Part shown: positions 1 to 8,014 of the stretch, one piece after another | How the letters are laid out: every line of letters begins with the position of its first letter | Numbering within the stretch: the first letter of the stretch is position 1 | From: JBJXGC01 sp046154545 | GTDB lineage: Bacteria > Chloroflexota > Dehalococcoidia > Tepidiformales > Tepidiformaceae | Assembly: GCA_046154545.1 (NCBI GenBank) | Contig: JBJXGC010000036.1 | Location: forward strand, 1 to 34,865 | Length of the DNA stretch: 34,865 nucleotides | Reading direction: 5' to 3' | Program-made: the position numbers and the translations under genes | The notes under the pieces: model-generated | Told to the model about the DNA's origin: nothing | What the model saw: only the letters and a program-made list of their open reading frames with translations | Database searches by the model: none

Positions 1-1274
1 ACCTCAGGCACGGAGTGCCCGGGATGGACCATGCGGCTGGCCGCGAAGCCGGCGCCGACGATCGCCAGGCAGAGCGCGGCCAGTAGCGCCATCGTCGCCC
101 GCTCCCCCAGGTGGTCGGCGGTGACACCGACCGGATAGGCCGCGATGTTGTTCACCCCGAACGCCATCATCGTCACCGCCATCACGCGCCCGAAGAAGGC
201 CGGGTCCGCCCGCTGCATCAGGTTGACGTTGTTCAGCATCTGGAACCCCGACGACCCGACCCCGACGACGACGGCGATACCGAGGGCGGCCAGGAATCCG
301 GGCGCCAGCGCCAGGAAGAAGAGCCCCGCCGCAAGGACAACGCCAAACGCGAACATCAACGGGCGCGTGTCACCGCGGTCGCGCCGGCCAGCGAGAATGA
401 GGGTGGTCACGATGCCACCGGCCGCCGTCGTCCCGAAGATCAGGCCGAGCTGGCTGGCCGGGTGGCCCAGCTCGTTGACCAGGTAGCCGGGCATGATCGT
501 CTGATAGGAGAAGCCGCTGAGGACGACGCCAAGGAACGTCAGCGTCAGAAGGCGCACGTCAGGGTTATGAGCGATGTAGCGCAGGCCCTCGGTAATGTCC
601 GCTGCGACCGAGGTCGCGCGGGCCTTCTTGCGCGGCGGCGCTGGCGCCATCAGCGCGAGCGAACCGACGACGGCGGCGAAGATCCCGGCCATCACGACGT
701 ACGTCCCGCCCGTCCCGAAGGCCTCGGTCGCGATGAGGAGCCCGGCGAGGAGCGGGCCGACGATGCGGGTCGCGTTCATCATGAGCTGCTGAAGCGCGAC
801 GCCAGCGCCGAGCTCTTCGCCGTCCAGAAGGTCGCCGATCCAGGCCTGGCGGGCCGGGCCCATCACGGCGAACATGCAGCCCATCACCAGCGTCGCCGCG
901 GCGAGCAGGATAATCGTGACGGCCCCGGAGATGATGAGGACAGCGATCAGCCCGAACATGACGCCGATCGCGCCCTGGGTGAAGAGCAGGAGCCGCCGCT
1001 TGGAGATGCGGTCGCTGAGCGCGCCGCCGAGCGGCCCGAGGCAGAGCATGGCGATGCCCTGCCCGAGCGAGACGAATCCGACCGCTCCGTTCTTACCGGT
1101 GATATGGAAGGCCACGACCCCCTGGACCACGTTCATCATCCCGAACGCGACCATCGCCAGCGTGCTGCCGATGAAAAGCAGGCGGTATTGCGAGTGTCCG
1201 AGCACGCGGAAGGGCGAACGTTGGATGGCGCCCGTCGTGGTCATTGGTGGCGGGCCGGGACGGCCAGCAGCCAT
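1..1274 (-). CDS. MFS transporter, EntS/MFS_3-like (3' end outside window)
   Basis: This is an open frame read leftwards from 1274 that runs off the window without a stop, about 424 codons. The translation shows the features of a 12-segment major facilitator: an early hydrophobic helix, a glycine-rich G-P-L-G-G-A-L-S-D-R loop between helices 2 and 3 (the family's GxLxDR signature), and further alternating hydrophobic segments. The family exports small molecules or drugs at the cytoplasmic membrane; the substrate cannot be read here. Two in-frame ATGs (1274 and 1244) are possible and neither has a clear ribosome site; the shorter form begins MTTTGAIQRSPFRVLG, which is typical. Only the last few residues are missing. 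It lies downstream of, and in the same direction as, the LysM transglycosylase. Confidence 0.85.
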   Translation of the reverse strand, partial: MAAGRPGPPPMTTTGAIQRSPFRVLGHSQYRLLFIGSTLAMVAFGMMNVVQGVVAFHITGKNGAVGFVSLGQGIAMLCLGPLGGALSDRISKRRLLLFTQGAIGVMFGLIAVLIISGAVTIILLAAATLVMGCMFAVMGPARQAWIGDLLDGEELGAGVALQQLMMNATRIVGPLLAGLLIATEAFGTGGTYVVMAGIFAAVVGSLALMAPAPPRKKARATSVAADITEGLRYIAHNPDVRLLTLTFLGVVLSGFSYQTIMPGYLVNELGHPASQLGLIFGTTAAGGIVTTLILAGRRDRGDTRPLMFAFGVVLAAGLFFLALAPGFLAALGIAVVVGVGSSGFQMLNNVNLMQRADPAFFGRVMAVTMMAFGVNNIAAYPVGVTADHLGERATMALLAALCLAIVGAGFAASRMVHPGHSVPE

Positions 1275-1378
1275 GGGCGGGAAGCGCCGGGACGAAGCAT
1301 CCCTCCACTCTAGGCACCTCCCGCGCAAGACGATATGGGTGTTTTCCGGACGGGCGTGCTGAGACCTTCGAGGTGGCG

Positions 1379-1410
1379 GTGCCCCGGGATCGCCCGATAG
1401 GCGGGGGCAC
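1379..1410 (-). terminator. Inverted repeat after the LysM transglycosylase gene
   Basis: GTGCCCC (1379-1385) and GGGGCAC (1404-1410) can form a 7-bp stem just downstream of the transglycosylase stop in its direction of reading. There is no T-run after the hairpin, so intrinsic termination is only a guess; it may be a processing or attenuation hairpin before the MFS gene. Confidence 0.35.
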
Positions 1411-1422
1411 GGCCGCGGTCTG

Positions 1423-3018
1423 TCACTCGAACTGCGGGATCAGCGCCTCCACGCTGGCGATGTACTCCTTCGTATCCTCGAAAAAGCCGAACTTCCTGAC
1501 CGCTTCGAAGCCCTGGTAGTAGCCGGCCAGCGCCATGGGGAGGTCCCAGCCAGTATGGTCGAGGTTGAAGCGAAGGATGGCCGCGCCCATCCGTGCGTTG
1601 TCGATGTGGCTGACATCCCAGTTGATCGCGTCGTGGACGAGGACCATGAGGGCCCACTCCGCCGTCGGAGGGATGATCTGCATGAGGCCAAAGGCGTTGG
1701 CGTGGCTGACGACGTCCTGGTTCCAGCCGCTCTCCTGCCAGGCGACGGCCTTCACCAGCGCGGCCGAGATACCGAACTCGGCGGCGGCTTCTTCCAGGAC
1801 GCGCTGGTATTCGACCCGCGGGAGCCGCTCGATCGAGCCGCTCGCCGGTATGGTGAGATAGGTGCCAACTTCGATGATGTCGGGATTGGCGATGTTGTTC
1901 GCGGCGATGATCGCCGCCATCGAGACGCGGTACTGGGCAGCTATCCGGCTCAGCCACTCGCCCTCGCTGACGGTGTGCTTCCGGCCCGGGGCGGGACGTG
2001 GGGCGAGGCTCACGCCGGGAATCTGGATCGTCTGGCCAACGAGAATCACGCTCGCGTTGGCGAGATCGTTGACGTAGGCCAGTTCCTCAACGGTGAAGCC
2101 GTAGTGGTCGGCGATGGCCGAGAGCGTTTCGCCCGGCATGATGGTGTGGGCCCGGCCCGACGTCTGGACGCCCATGGGGACGGTCGAGGCGGGCGCCCCT
2201 GCGGTCGGTATCGTGAGCACTTGACCGACAAGCACCGAATTCGGATTGGTCAGGCCGTTCGCTTCAATGATCGTCGCGAGGGCGACCGAGTACTGGTTGG
2301 CGATCTGGGAGACCGTCTCGCCGGCCGTCACCGTGTGCATGGCCGGAGGCGGTGGCACGACCGACGGGATCACCAGCACCTGGCCTTCGTGGATGGCGTC
2401 GGCGTTGCGAAGGCCGTTGGCCTCCACGAGGGCACCGACCGAGACCCCGAACGAGGCCGCGATGGCGCTGACGACGTCACCGAACTCGACGACGTAGGTA
2501 CGTCCCGATGCTGACGCCGGCGGCGCCGGGGTGGCCGGGGCTGCGTCAGCGGGCTGGGCAGCAGGCTCGGCAGCGGCCGGGGGCACGCCGGGAATGGCGA
2601 GCACCTGGCCCAGGAGCACGGTGTTCCGGTCCGGCAGGGCGTTCAGGCTGACAAGGGTATCAACGGAGACGCCGTAGTAGCCGGCGATGATCGAGAGGGT
2701 CTCTCCGGCCGCGACGGTGTGGCTCCGCCCGCTCGTCGTCATCGCTGCGGAGTCCGTCCATCCGGGGATTCTCAGGACCTGGCCCTCGTGGATCTGGTCG
2801 GCGTCGGAAAGGCCGTTCACATCGAGCAATGTCTCGACGGGGAACCCGTATCGCGAGGCGATCTGAGAGAGTGTCTCGCCTGGTTGTACGACGTGATCCG
2901 TATAGGCGAACGTGCGCGCGGGCCCAATGGCCGCCAGCAATGCCAGCGATGCGCCGGCTACCAGGACCACGCGACGAAGTGCGAATGCAAATTTTACGGG
3001 CCGGGGAAGACGACCCAC
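1423..3018 (-). CDS. Secreted lytic transglycosylase with six LysM repeats
   Basis: The product is a predicted peptidoglycan-cleaving enzyme. Numbering from GTG at 3018, an N-terminal hydrophobic segment (about 15-32, ending near ARTFA) looks like a signal peptide. Six LysM domains follow, at about 42-85, 100-143, 174-218, 228-271, 291-334 and 348-391, each with a GExxSxIA-type core and a GQxLxIP end; a Pro/Ala-rich linker lies between repeats 2 and 3. The C-terminal 130 residues are an SLT transglycosylase domain: AWQESGWN carries the likely catalytic Glu (about 429), followed by GLMQI and an ALAGYYQG motif where the family has AYNAG. LysM repeats bind N-acetylglucosamine chains and hold the enzyme on the wall. 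The frame is open up to TTG 3099, but a -10-like TATACA lies inside that extension, so GTG 3018 or 3024 is preferred. Confidence 0.88.
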   Translation of the reverse strand: MGRLPRPVKFAFALRRVVLVAGASLALLAAIGPARTFAYTDHVVQPGETLSQIASRYGFPVETLLDVNGLSDADQIHEGQVLRIPGWTDSAAMTTSGRSHTVAAGETLSIIAGYYGVSVDTLVSLNALPDRNTVLLGQVLAIPGVPPAAAEPAAQPADAAPATPAPPASASGRTYVVEFGDVVSAIAASFGVSVGALVEANGLRNADAIHEGQVLVIPSVVPPPPAMHTVTAGETVSQIANQYSVALATIIEANGLTNPNSVLVGQVLTIPTAGAPASTVPMGVQTSGRAHTIMPGETLSAIADHYGFTVEELAYVNDLANASVILVGQTIQIPGVSLAPRPAPGRKHTVSEGEWLSRIAAQYRVSMAAIIAANNIANPDIIEVGTYLTIPASGSIERLPRVEYQRVLEEAAAEFGISAALVKAVAWQESGWNQDVVSHANAFGLMQIIPPTAEWALMVLVHDAINWDVSHIDNARMGAAILRFNLDHTGWDLPMALAGYYQGFEAVRKFGFFEDTKEYIASVEALIPQFE

Positions 3019-3069
3019 TGCCACCGAAAACTGCAAAGAAATACCGGCAAATCTCCCGCCAAGACGAAC

Positions 3070-3075
3070 TGTATA
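3070..3075 (-). promoter_or_regulatory. Candidate -10 element for the LysM transglycosylase
   Basis: TATACA on the minus strand. It lies inside the longest possible reading frame, which argues that translation starts further in (3036-3018). No convincing -35 hexamer is seen. Confidence 0.4.
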
Positions 3076-3124
3076 GCACGCCCGGTGGGGCCGCGGCAAC
3101 CAGCGATCCCGCGCGGGAAGGGAC

Positions 3125-3130
3125 TATACT
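3125..3130 (+). promoter_or_regulatory. Candidate -10 element (TATACT), leaderless start at 3137
   Basis: TATACT ends 6 nt before the ATG at 3137, so transcription would begin at or next to the start codon. No Shine-Dalgarno sequence fits in the gap and no clear -35 hexamer is visible. The layout recurs at several other unit-leading genes in the window. Confidence 0.5.
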
Positions 3131-3136
3131 GCCTCC

Positions 3137-3403
3137 ATGGGGTTCTACTACGGGTCCGGTTCACCGCCGCCAGAGGAAAAACCAGGCGGCATCAAGGAAG
3201 CCTTACTCATCACCTGGGCCGTGTTCCGGGCGCTCGCCTTGCCCCTTGGGGTGCTTTTCGGCGGCATCGCGCTGTTGGTGCTGCTCTTCGTGCTCTTCGC
3301 GATTCATCCGCTGGCTGGCTTTGGCGGGATCCTCTTCCTGGTGGCTGTGGTCACCGCGCGAGGGCTGTGGGAATGGCGTCATCCGCCTACGCTGAAAGGG
3401 TGA
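3137..3403 (+). CDS. Small two-helix membrane protein of unknown function
   Basis: This encodes 88 residues: a short polar N-terminus rich in Gly/Pro/Glu, then two hydrophobic segments (about 24-54 and 61-76) and a short basic tail. I do not recognise a family. It has its own -10-like hexamer directly before the ATG, and its stop overlaps the yggS start as GTGA, so it probably leads the yggS-proC-yggT unit. Codon use and GC match its neighbours. The membrane topology, next to yggT-type membrane genes, hints at an envelope role, but that is inference only. Confidence 0.7.
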   Translation: MGFYYGSGSPPPEEKPGGIKEALLITWAVFRALALPLGVLFGGIALLVLLFVLFAIHPLAGFGGILFLVAVVTARGLWEWRHPPTLKG

Positions 3404-4092
3404 CCGCCGCCCCCGGCAGCGAGTCGATCGAGCAAAACCTCGCGACCGTGCGCTCGCGCATCGCCCAGGCCTGTGCCCGCGCGGGCCGCGACCCGGCCTC
3501 GCTGACGCTCGTCGGCGTTTCGAAGACCCAGCCGGCTGGCGCCATCATCAGCGCCTGGAAAGCCGGGTTGCGCGACTTCGGCGAAAACTATGTCCAGGAA
3601 GCGCTGGCAAAACTCCCCGCCGTCCGGGCCACGGCCGGCGAGGGACCACGGTTTCACTTCATCGGCCATCTCCAGCGGAACAAGGCAAAAAGCGCCGCCG
3701 CGTCCTTTGCTATACTTCATAGTGTGGATTCAGAGCGGCTCCTTGACGCCATCGAGGCGACGGCCCCGGCTTCGCCCGTCGCCGTCATGTTCGAAGTGAA
3801 CCTTGCGGCCGAGGCGTCGAAGGGCGGCGTATCCCCCACCGAACTCGGGACGCTCGTGGCTCACGCCCAAAGCCTCGGGTCGGTCCATGCCGTGGGCCTC
3901 ATGACCGTGCCGCCAGCCGTGCCGGATGCGGAAGCGTCCCGGCCGCTGTTCCGGCAATTGCGCCTCCTCGGCGAGCGCCACGGGCTTCCCGCACTCTCGA
4001 TGGGCATGACCGGCGACTTTGAGGTCGCGATCGAAGAGGGTTCGACGCACGTGCGCGTCGGCCGCGCGATCTTCGGCGGGCGGCCCTCTTGA
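3400..4092 (+). CDS. yggS: YggS/PLPBP family pyridoxal-phosphate homeostasis protein
   Basis: The protein is 230 residues, the usual size for this PLP-binding, non-enzymatic alanine-racemase-fold protein that balances free vitamin B6 and amino/keto acid pools. Visible family motifs are VGVSKTQP with the PLP lysine, DFGENYVQEA, HFIGHLQRNK, the LMTVPP segment and SMGMTGDFEVAIEEGSTHVR near the end. GTG 3400 is chosen because it overlaps the previous stop (GTGA), the same coupling used by the next two genes; an in-frame ATG at 3373 is possible but lies inside the upstream gene. The neighbourhood yggS-proC-yggT is a widely conserved bacterial order, which supports the call. Confidence 0.93.
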   Translation: MTAAPGSESIEQNLATVRSRIAQACARAGRDPASLTLVGVSKTQPAGAIISAWKAGLRDFGENYVQEALAKLPAVRATAGEGPRFHFIGHLQRNKAKSAAASFAILHSVDSERLLDAIEATAPASPVAVMFEVNLAAEASKGGVSPTELGTLVAHAQSLGSVHAVGLMTVPPAVPDAEASRPLFRQLRLLGERHGLPALSMGMTGDFEVAIEEGSTHVRVGRAIFGGRPS

Positions 4093-4883
4093 GGGTCGCC
4101 ATCGTCGGCGGTGGGGCCATGGGCGAGGCGATTCTGAGCGGAGCGCTCGACGAGGGCGTCCTGGCCGCAGGGGATGTCGTGGTCGCCGAAGTGATCGCCA
4201 GCCGCCGCGCGCACCTGGAAGCCACCTACCGCGTCTCGACGACGGCCGTCGCAAGCGAGGCGATGGCCACCGCCGACGTGGTGCTGCTCTCCGTAAAGCC
4301 TCAGGAGGCGAAGAGCGCGACCGGTAAGCTAACGTCCGGAGCCGTCCTGATCTCGATCATGGCTGGCGTCCGAATCGCGACCCTCGCGGCCGATTTCGGC
4401 CACGGCCGGATCATCCGCGTCATGCCCAACACGCCGGCCGCCGTGCGGGCGGGGATGAGCGTCTGGACGGCCACTGAGGCGGTCGATGACGGACAGCGGG
4501 CGTTCGCGCGCGCCCTCCTCGGCGCCATCGGACGTGAGCTGTATGTGACGGAGGAGAAGAAGCTGGACATGGCCACGGCGGTCAACGGCAGCGGGCCCGC
4601 TTACCTGTTCCTCGTCATCGAAGCCATGGTCGAAGGTGCCGTCGCGGTAGGGCTTCCGCGTGTCCAGGCGGAGGAGATCGTCCTGCAGACCGTGTACGGT
4701 TCGGCACTCTACGCGCGGGAGAGTGGCCGCGGGGCGGCGGAGCTCCGGGCGGCGGTCACCTCGCCGGCCGGGACGACGGCGGCAGGGTTACTCGAACTGG
4801 AGCGCGGAGCCGTCCGCGCGCATATTATCGACGCGATCGGCGCTGCCTACCGCCGTTCTGTGGAATTGGGTGGCCCCGGTTGA
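4089..4883 (+). CDS. proC: Pyrroline-5-carboxylate reductase
   Basis: This 264-residue enzyme catalyses the last step of proline synthesis, the NAD(P)H-dependent reduction of 1-pyrroline-5-carboxylate. The N-terminus carries the Rossmann motif VGGGAMGEAI; further on are SVKPQ, RVMPNTPAAVRAGMS, VNGSGPAYLFL and a C-terminal TSPAGTTAAGL segment, all characteristic of ProC. The start is TTG, overlapping the yggS stop as TTGA, so translation is likely coupled. The stop overlaps the next start in the same way. Length and motifs are complete and nothing looks damaged. Confidence 0.95.
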   Translation: MRVAIVGGGAMGEAILSGALDEGVLAAGDVVVAEVIASRRAHLEATYRVSTTAVASEAMATADVVLLSVKPQEAKSATGKLTSGAVLISIMAGVRIATLAADFGHGRIIRVMPNTPAAVRAGMSVWTATEAVDDGQRAFARALLGAIGRELYVTEEKKLDMATAVNGSGPAYLFLVIEAMVEGAVAVGLPRVQAEEIVLQTVYGSALYARESGRGAAELRAAVTSPAGTTAAGLLELERGAVRAHIIDAIGAAYRRSVELGGPG

Positions 4884-5137
4884 ATCCCCAGATTGCCAAC
4901 GTCTTCACGCTCTTCCTCTATGCGCTGATCGGGTGCGTACTTGCCCGATCGCTCATGAGCTGGTTCCAACCGCGGCCCGACAACCCGCTCTGGCGCCTGC
5001 TCGGCCACGTCACAGAGCCGCTCATGGAACCCGTGAGGCGGATCTTGCCGCGCACGGGGGCGTTCGACTTCAGTGCGATGATCGTCATCATCGTGCTCTA
5101 CCTGATGGTCGCGGTGGTCAACCAGGCGGCCGGATAA
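4880..5137 (+). CDS. yggT: YggT family membrane protein (first copy)
   Basis: This 85-residue protein has two transmembrane segments flanking an amphipathic middle. Motifs RSLMSWFQPRPDNP, HVTEPLMEPVRRILPRTG and a hydrophobic C-terminal helix are typical of YggT. The family is found next to yggS and proC in many bacteria and is linked in some to osmotic stress, cell division or membrane organisation; its mechanism is poorly known. TTG 4880 is coupled to the proC stop. A second copy follows 100 nt downstream and differs mainly in the middle segment. Confidence 0.9.
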   Translation: MNPQIANVFTLFLYALIGCVLARSLMSWFQPRPDNPLWRLLGHVTEPLMEPVRRILPRTGAFDFSAMIVIIVLYLMVAVVNQAAG

Positions 5138-5191
5138 CGGCGGGCGGCCTGCCTTTTCCGCACGATCTTGGCCACGTCATTACCATGTTTC

Positions 5192-5200
5192 TGATATCCT
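5192..5200 (+). promoter_or_regulatory. Candidate extended -10 before the second yggT
   Basis: TGATATCCT matches the extended -10 pattern (TG, one base, hexamer). It would give a leader of about 30 nt before the proposed ATC start at 5238 and would separate the second yggT from the upstream cluster. No good -35 is seen. Confidence 0.35.
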
Positions 5201-5237
5201 GAAGGACGACCCCTCAACGGCGTCCCGGAGCCCGGCC

Positions 5238-5501
5238 ATCAACCCGTACATCGCGCAGTTCACGCTCGTGTTCTTGGAGATCATGCTGTGGGCTATCGTC
5301 CTGCGAAGCCTCATGAGCTGGTTCCCGATCGACCAATCAAGCCCGCTCGTCCAGATGTTGCACCGGGTGACCGACCCGATCATCGACCCCATCCGGCGCG
5401 TGATGCCGAACACGGGAATGATGGATCTCAGCCCGATGATGGCGATCGTCGCGATCATCGTTATGCGCCAGCTCGTGATCGGCGTCGCCCAACCGCTGTA
5501 G
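5238..5501 (+). CDS. yggT: YggT family membrane protein (second copy), start codon unusual
   Basis: This is a tandem paralogue of the preceding gene: it shares RSLMSWFP, HRVTDPIIDPIRRVMPNTG and the C-terminal hydrophobic helix. The first recognised start codon in frame is GTG 5268, which would cut about ten residues off the first transmembrane helix. Aligned with the paralogue (TTG-AAT-CCC, Leu-Asn-Pro), the equivalent position here is ATC-AAC-CCG at 5238, with a GGAG (5227-5230) 7 nt before it. I therefore propose an ATC start, giving 87 residues, but GTG 5268 remains the conservative alternative. Whether the two copies form a heteromer is unknown. Confidence 0.8.
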   Translation: MNPYIAQFTLVFLEIMLWAIVLRSLMSWFPIDQSSPLVQMLHRVTDPIIDPIRRVMPNTGMMDLSPMMAIVAIIVMRQLVIGVAQPL

Positions 5502-5546
5502 CCTGCCCGATTCGCCCGCTGGCCAACCCCATGGAACACTGACCCG

Positions 5547-6470
5547 GTGACTCCCTCGGCTATCTCGGCGTCTGACCTTGTACACAGCTACGGCACGCGC
5601 CGGGCGCTGGACGGGCTGACGCTCGAAGTCCAACGGGGCAGCGTCTACGGCTTGCTCGGGCCCAATGGGAGCGGGAAGAGCACCTTCATCACGATGCTCG
5701 CGGCCATGGAGACGCCGGCCCAGGGCACCCTGCGCGTCTTTGGGGAAACGCCTGCCGTGGCCCTGCGTGCACGCGTAGGCACGGTCTTCCAGGAGAACGC
5801 CCAGGACCAGCTCCTCCGGGTCGCCGACTACCTGCGGCTCGCCTGCCGGCTTTTCGGCGTGCGCAACGGCCAGGCCCGCATCCAGGCGCTGCTGACCCAG
5901 TTCGGCCTGGCGGGACGCATAAATGACCCCATCGGCAGTCTTTCTGGCGGGATGCGCAGGCGCCTGGAGATCGTCCGCGCGCTCCTGCACGAGCCGGACC
6001 TCGTCTTGCTCGACGAACCCACCACCGGTGTCGACCCGGGCGAACGGCGCGCGCTCTGGGCAGCCCTCCTCAGCAACCGCGGCGACCGCACCATCTTGCT
6101 GGCGACGAACGACCTCAGCGAGGCGGAGCAGGTGTGCGACGAGGTCTGTTTCTTGCGCAATGGCCGGGTGGTCGCGGCCGGCACACCAGCCGGCTTGAAG
6201 CGCGGCTTGCTGCGAGAGTCCGTGAGCATCCGGACGGATGGTCTAACGACGGTCCAGTTGGAGCAGATTTCGGCCTGGCCCGGGTCAGGTGAACTCGCCT
6301 TCGATGGCAGCCTGATACGAGTGACGGTCGATGATGCGGCGACCTTCGTGCCGCGGCTCTTTGCTCTCGCGCCCGGCACGGTGAAGTCGATCTCCGTCGA
6401 GCCGACCACGCTCGAAGACGCCTACTTCAGGATCGTCGGCGAACGCGTCCTCGCCGGGGCCGTGGCATGA
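5547..6470 (+). CDS. ABC transporter ATP-binding protein (ABC-2 type)
   Basis: This 307-residue ATPase subunit has all nucleotide-binding motifs: Walker A GPNGSGKST at about 38-46, Q-loop FQENAQ near 81, signature LSGGMRRR at about 132-139, Walker B LVLLDEPTTG at about 152-161, and the switch region near TILLATNDLSEAEQ (the H-loop His is replaced by Asn in this stretch, seen in some ABC-2 exporters). A further ~90 residues resemble the C-terminal regulatory part of DrrA/CcmA-type ATPases. The GTG start is 45 nt after yggT. The stop overlaps the permease start as ATGA, so the two form one exporter of unknown substrate. Confidence 0.93.
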   Translation: MTPSAISASDLVHSYGTRRALDGLTLEVQRGSVYGLLGPNGSGKSTFITMLAAMETPAQGTLRVFGETPAVALRARVGTVFQENAQDQLLRVADYLRLACRLFGVRNGQARIQALLTQFGLAGRINDPIGSLSGGMRRRLEIVRALLHEPDLVLLDEPTTGVDPGERRALWAALLSNRGDRTILLATNDLSEAEQVCDEVCFLRNGRVVAAGTPAGLKRGLLRESVSIRTDGLTTVQLEQISAWPGSGELAFDGSLIRVTVDDAATFVPRLFALAPGTVKSISVEPTTLEDAYFRIVGERVLAGAVA

Positions 6471-7255
6471 ACTCGCTGGCTGCCACGACCGCCATCTTCA
6501 CCCGTGACCTGAAAGCCGTCGCCCGCTCACGATCGCAGCTGTATTCATCGATGCTGACGCCGTTGCTCTTCCTCGTCTTCCTTGGCACCGGCGTGTCCGA
6601 GGGTCTGCAACCATCGACGCTGCCAGCCGGGAACTTCACGGCCTACCTGGTGGCCGGGGTCGTGGTCATGACGACCGTCTTCTCGGCGACCTTCTCGTCC
6701 GCCTCCTACTACCGTGACCGCGACTCGGGCTTATTGCGCGTCCTGTTGTCGTCGCCTCACCAGCCTCACTGGCTGATGCTGGGGAAGTCGTTGGCCGGCG
6801 TCTTCATCGGGGCGGTCCAGGGGCTGGTGGTCCTCGCCCTTGCGGCGCCCTTCGTCGACTTCGAATGGCAGTACGGGATCGTACCCGGCCTCCTCCTGTC
6901 CGCGGCCGCGATCGTCTTGCTCAATCTGATGCTGGGCGGGCTGGCCCAGGCCCTGGCCTCCCGCGTCCAGACGATGCAGGGCTTCCACCTTCTGATGAAC
7001 CTCGCCCTCTTCCCGCTGCTGTTCTTCTCGGGGGCCTTCTTCCCCGTCGCGAACCTGCCCATGTGGCTGGAAGTGCTCGCTCGCATCAACCCGCTCTCCT
7101 ACGCCGTGGACGCGCTCCTCCTGGCCGCGTACGCCCAATCGGGCGACCAGTTCTTCGGGCTATGGGTGGATTTCGGCGTGCTGGGAGCGCTTGCGATCGC
7201 CGTCTATGTGCTCGGCCTGAGCCGGACGCCGCGGCTGACCTGGTCCGGCCGGTAA
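6467..7255 (+). CDS. ABC-2 type transporter permease
   Basis: This 262-residue membrane protein has about six hydrophobic segments and begins with a cytoplasmic stretch containing FTRDLKAVARSRSQ, as in ABC-2 permeases. The middle segment SSASYYRDRDSGLLRVLLSSP is the conserved coupling region of the DrrB/NodJ-like family, and LLFFSGAFFPVANLPMWLEVLARINPLSYAVDAL is a typical late motif (split here only by hydrophobic runs). ATG overlaps the ATPase stop by 4 nt. The pair probably exports a lipid, polysaccharide, peptide or drug; the sequence does not say which. Confidence 0.92.
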   Translation: MNSLAATTAIFTRDLKAVARSRSQLYSSMLTPLLFLVFLGTGVSEGLQPSTLPAGNFTAYLVAGVVVMTTVFSATFSSASYYRDRDSGLLRVLLSSPHQPHWLMLGKSLAGVFIGAVQGLVVLALAAPFVDFEWQYGIVPGLLLSAAAIVLLNLMLGGLAQALASRVQTMQGFHLLMNLALFPLLFFSGAFFPVANLPMWLEVLARINPLSYAVDALLLAAYAQSGDQFFGLWVDFGVLGALAIAVYVLGLSRTPRLTWSGR

Positions 7256-7329
7256 TCACTCGCGGCCGTTGAGTGGGAACCACGGCCGGCGCTCCGGCGT
7301 ATGATCTGTACGAGGAAGGTGGGTGAGCG

Positions 7330-7989
7330 ATGCGCCGAGCGTGTGCTCGCCCTCGGCCGGGAGCTTTCGCCTCGGCGGTGGTAGTCGGGTTGAGTGCGGC
7401 TGCCTTTCTGCTGAACGCGTGCGGCGGCGCAGGCGCCCGCGTGAACGGCGCGCTCTCCACCGGGACGCCGGCCTCGCAGGTGTAAACGCCAGGGCCGGCG
7501 CCCACGGCCGCAGCCGCCGACGCGCGCGCGTCTTCGACCCGCGCAGCGTCGCCAGCCTGCCCGGTCAGCGCCGTGTTCGAACACACAGCGACGGGTGGGC
7601 GCGAACTGCGCAACGACCTGGTGGTGATCCGCGGCGACCTGCTCCTCGACCGGCCGTGGCCCGCCGCGTCCTACGTGAATTCCGCGGTCTGGCCGGACAG
7701 CTCCGGGTACGGCAAGTGGGGCCAAAACAAGATCGTCGCGGTCCGCCAGCCAGCCGCGATTGGAGAGGTCACGATTCGGGGCATACGAATCGACGCGCCC
7801 GGCGAGATCCGGTTCGCCGGTGGCCACGGCACTACGGGCGAAATGGTGATCGCGGCAGGCGAAGAGAGCAACGTTACGGGAATGCTGGTGCCGGCCTCCG
7901 GCTGCTACCGGCTAACCATCACCGCCGGGACGCTCAGGGACAGCCTGACCTTCGACACGGTGTTGAAGCCCGCGGACGGCCAACGGTAG
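7330..7989 (+). pseudogene. Lipoprotein gene interrupted by an in-frame TAA
   Basis: The frame opens at ATG 7330 with a basic N-terminus, a hydrophobic core and a lipobox-like LLNAC (Cys at residue 31), as in an exported lipoprotein. After GTPASQV the codon at 7483-7485 is TAA. The same frame then continues without another stop to 7989, first as a Pro/Ala/Thr-rich linker and then as a ~140-residue folded-looking domain (VVIRGDLLLDRPWP, GKWGQNKIVAV, ASGCYRLTI) that I do not recognise. Without the TAA the product would be 219 residues with a normal signal, linker and domain layout. GTG 7573 could start a cytoplasmic remnant. A -10-like TATGAT sits at 7300-7305 and a GAGGAAGG near 7311. Either a recent nonsense mutation or a sequence error explains this. 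Confidence 0.7.
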
Positions 7990-8014
7990 GCGCTGGGGAG
8001 CCCGGCGCGACCGC

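Noticed and set aside
111..1313. Long plus-strand open frame across the MFS gene
   Set aside because: High-GC shadow: Arg/Glu/His-rich low-complexity product, while the opposite strand gives a clear MFS transporter with membrane helices.
7483..7485. Programmed recoding of the TAA in the lipoprotein
   Set aside because: UAA is not used for Sec or Pyl and no recoding signal is visible; nonsense mutation or error is simpler.
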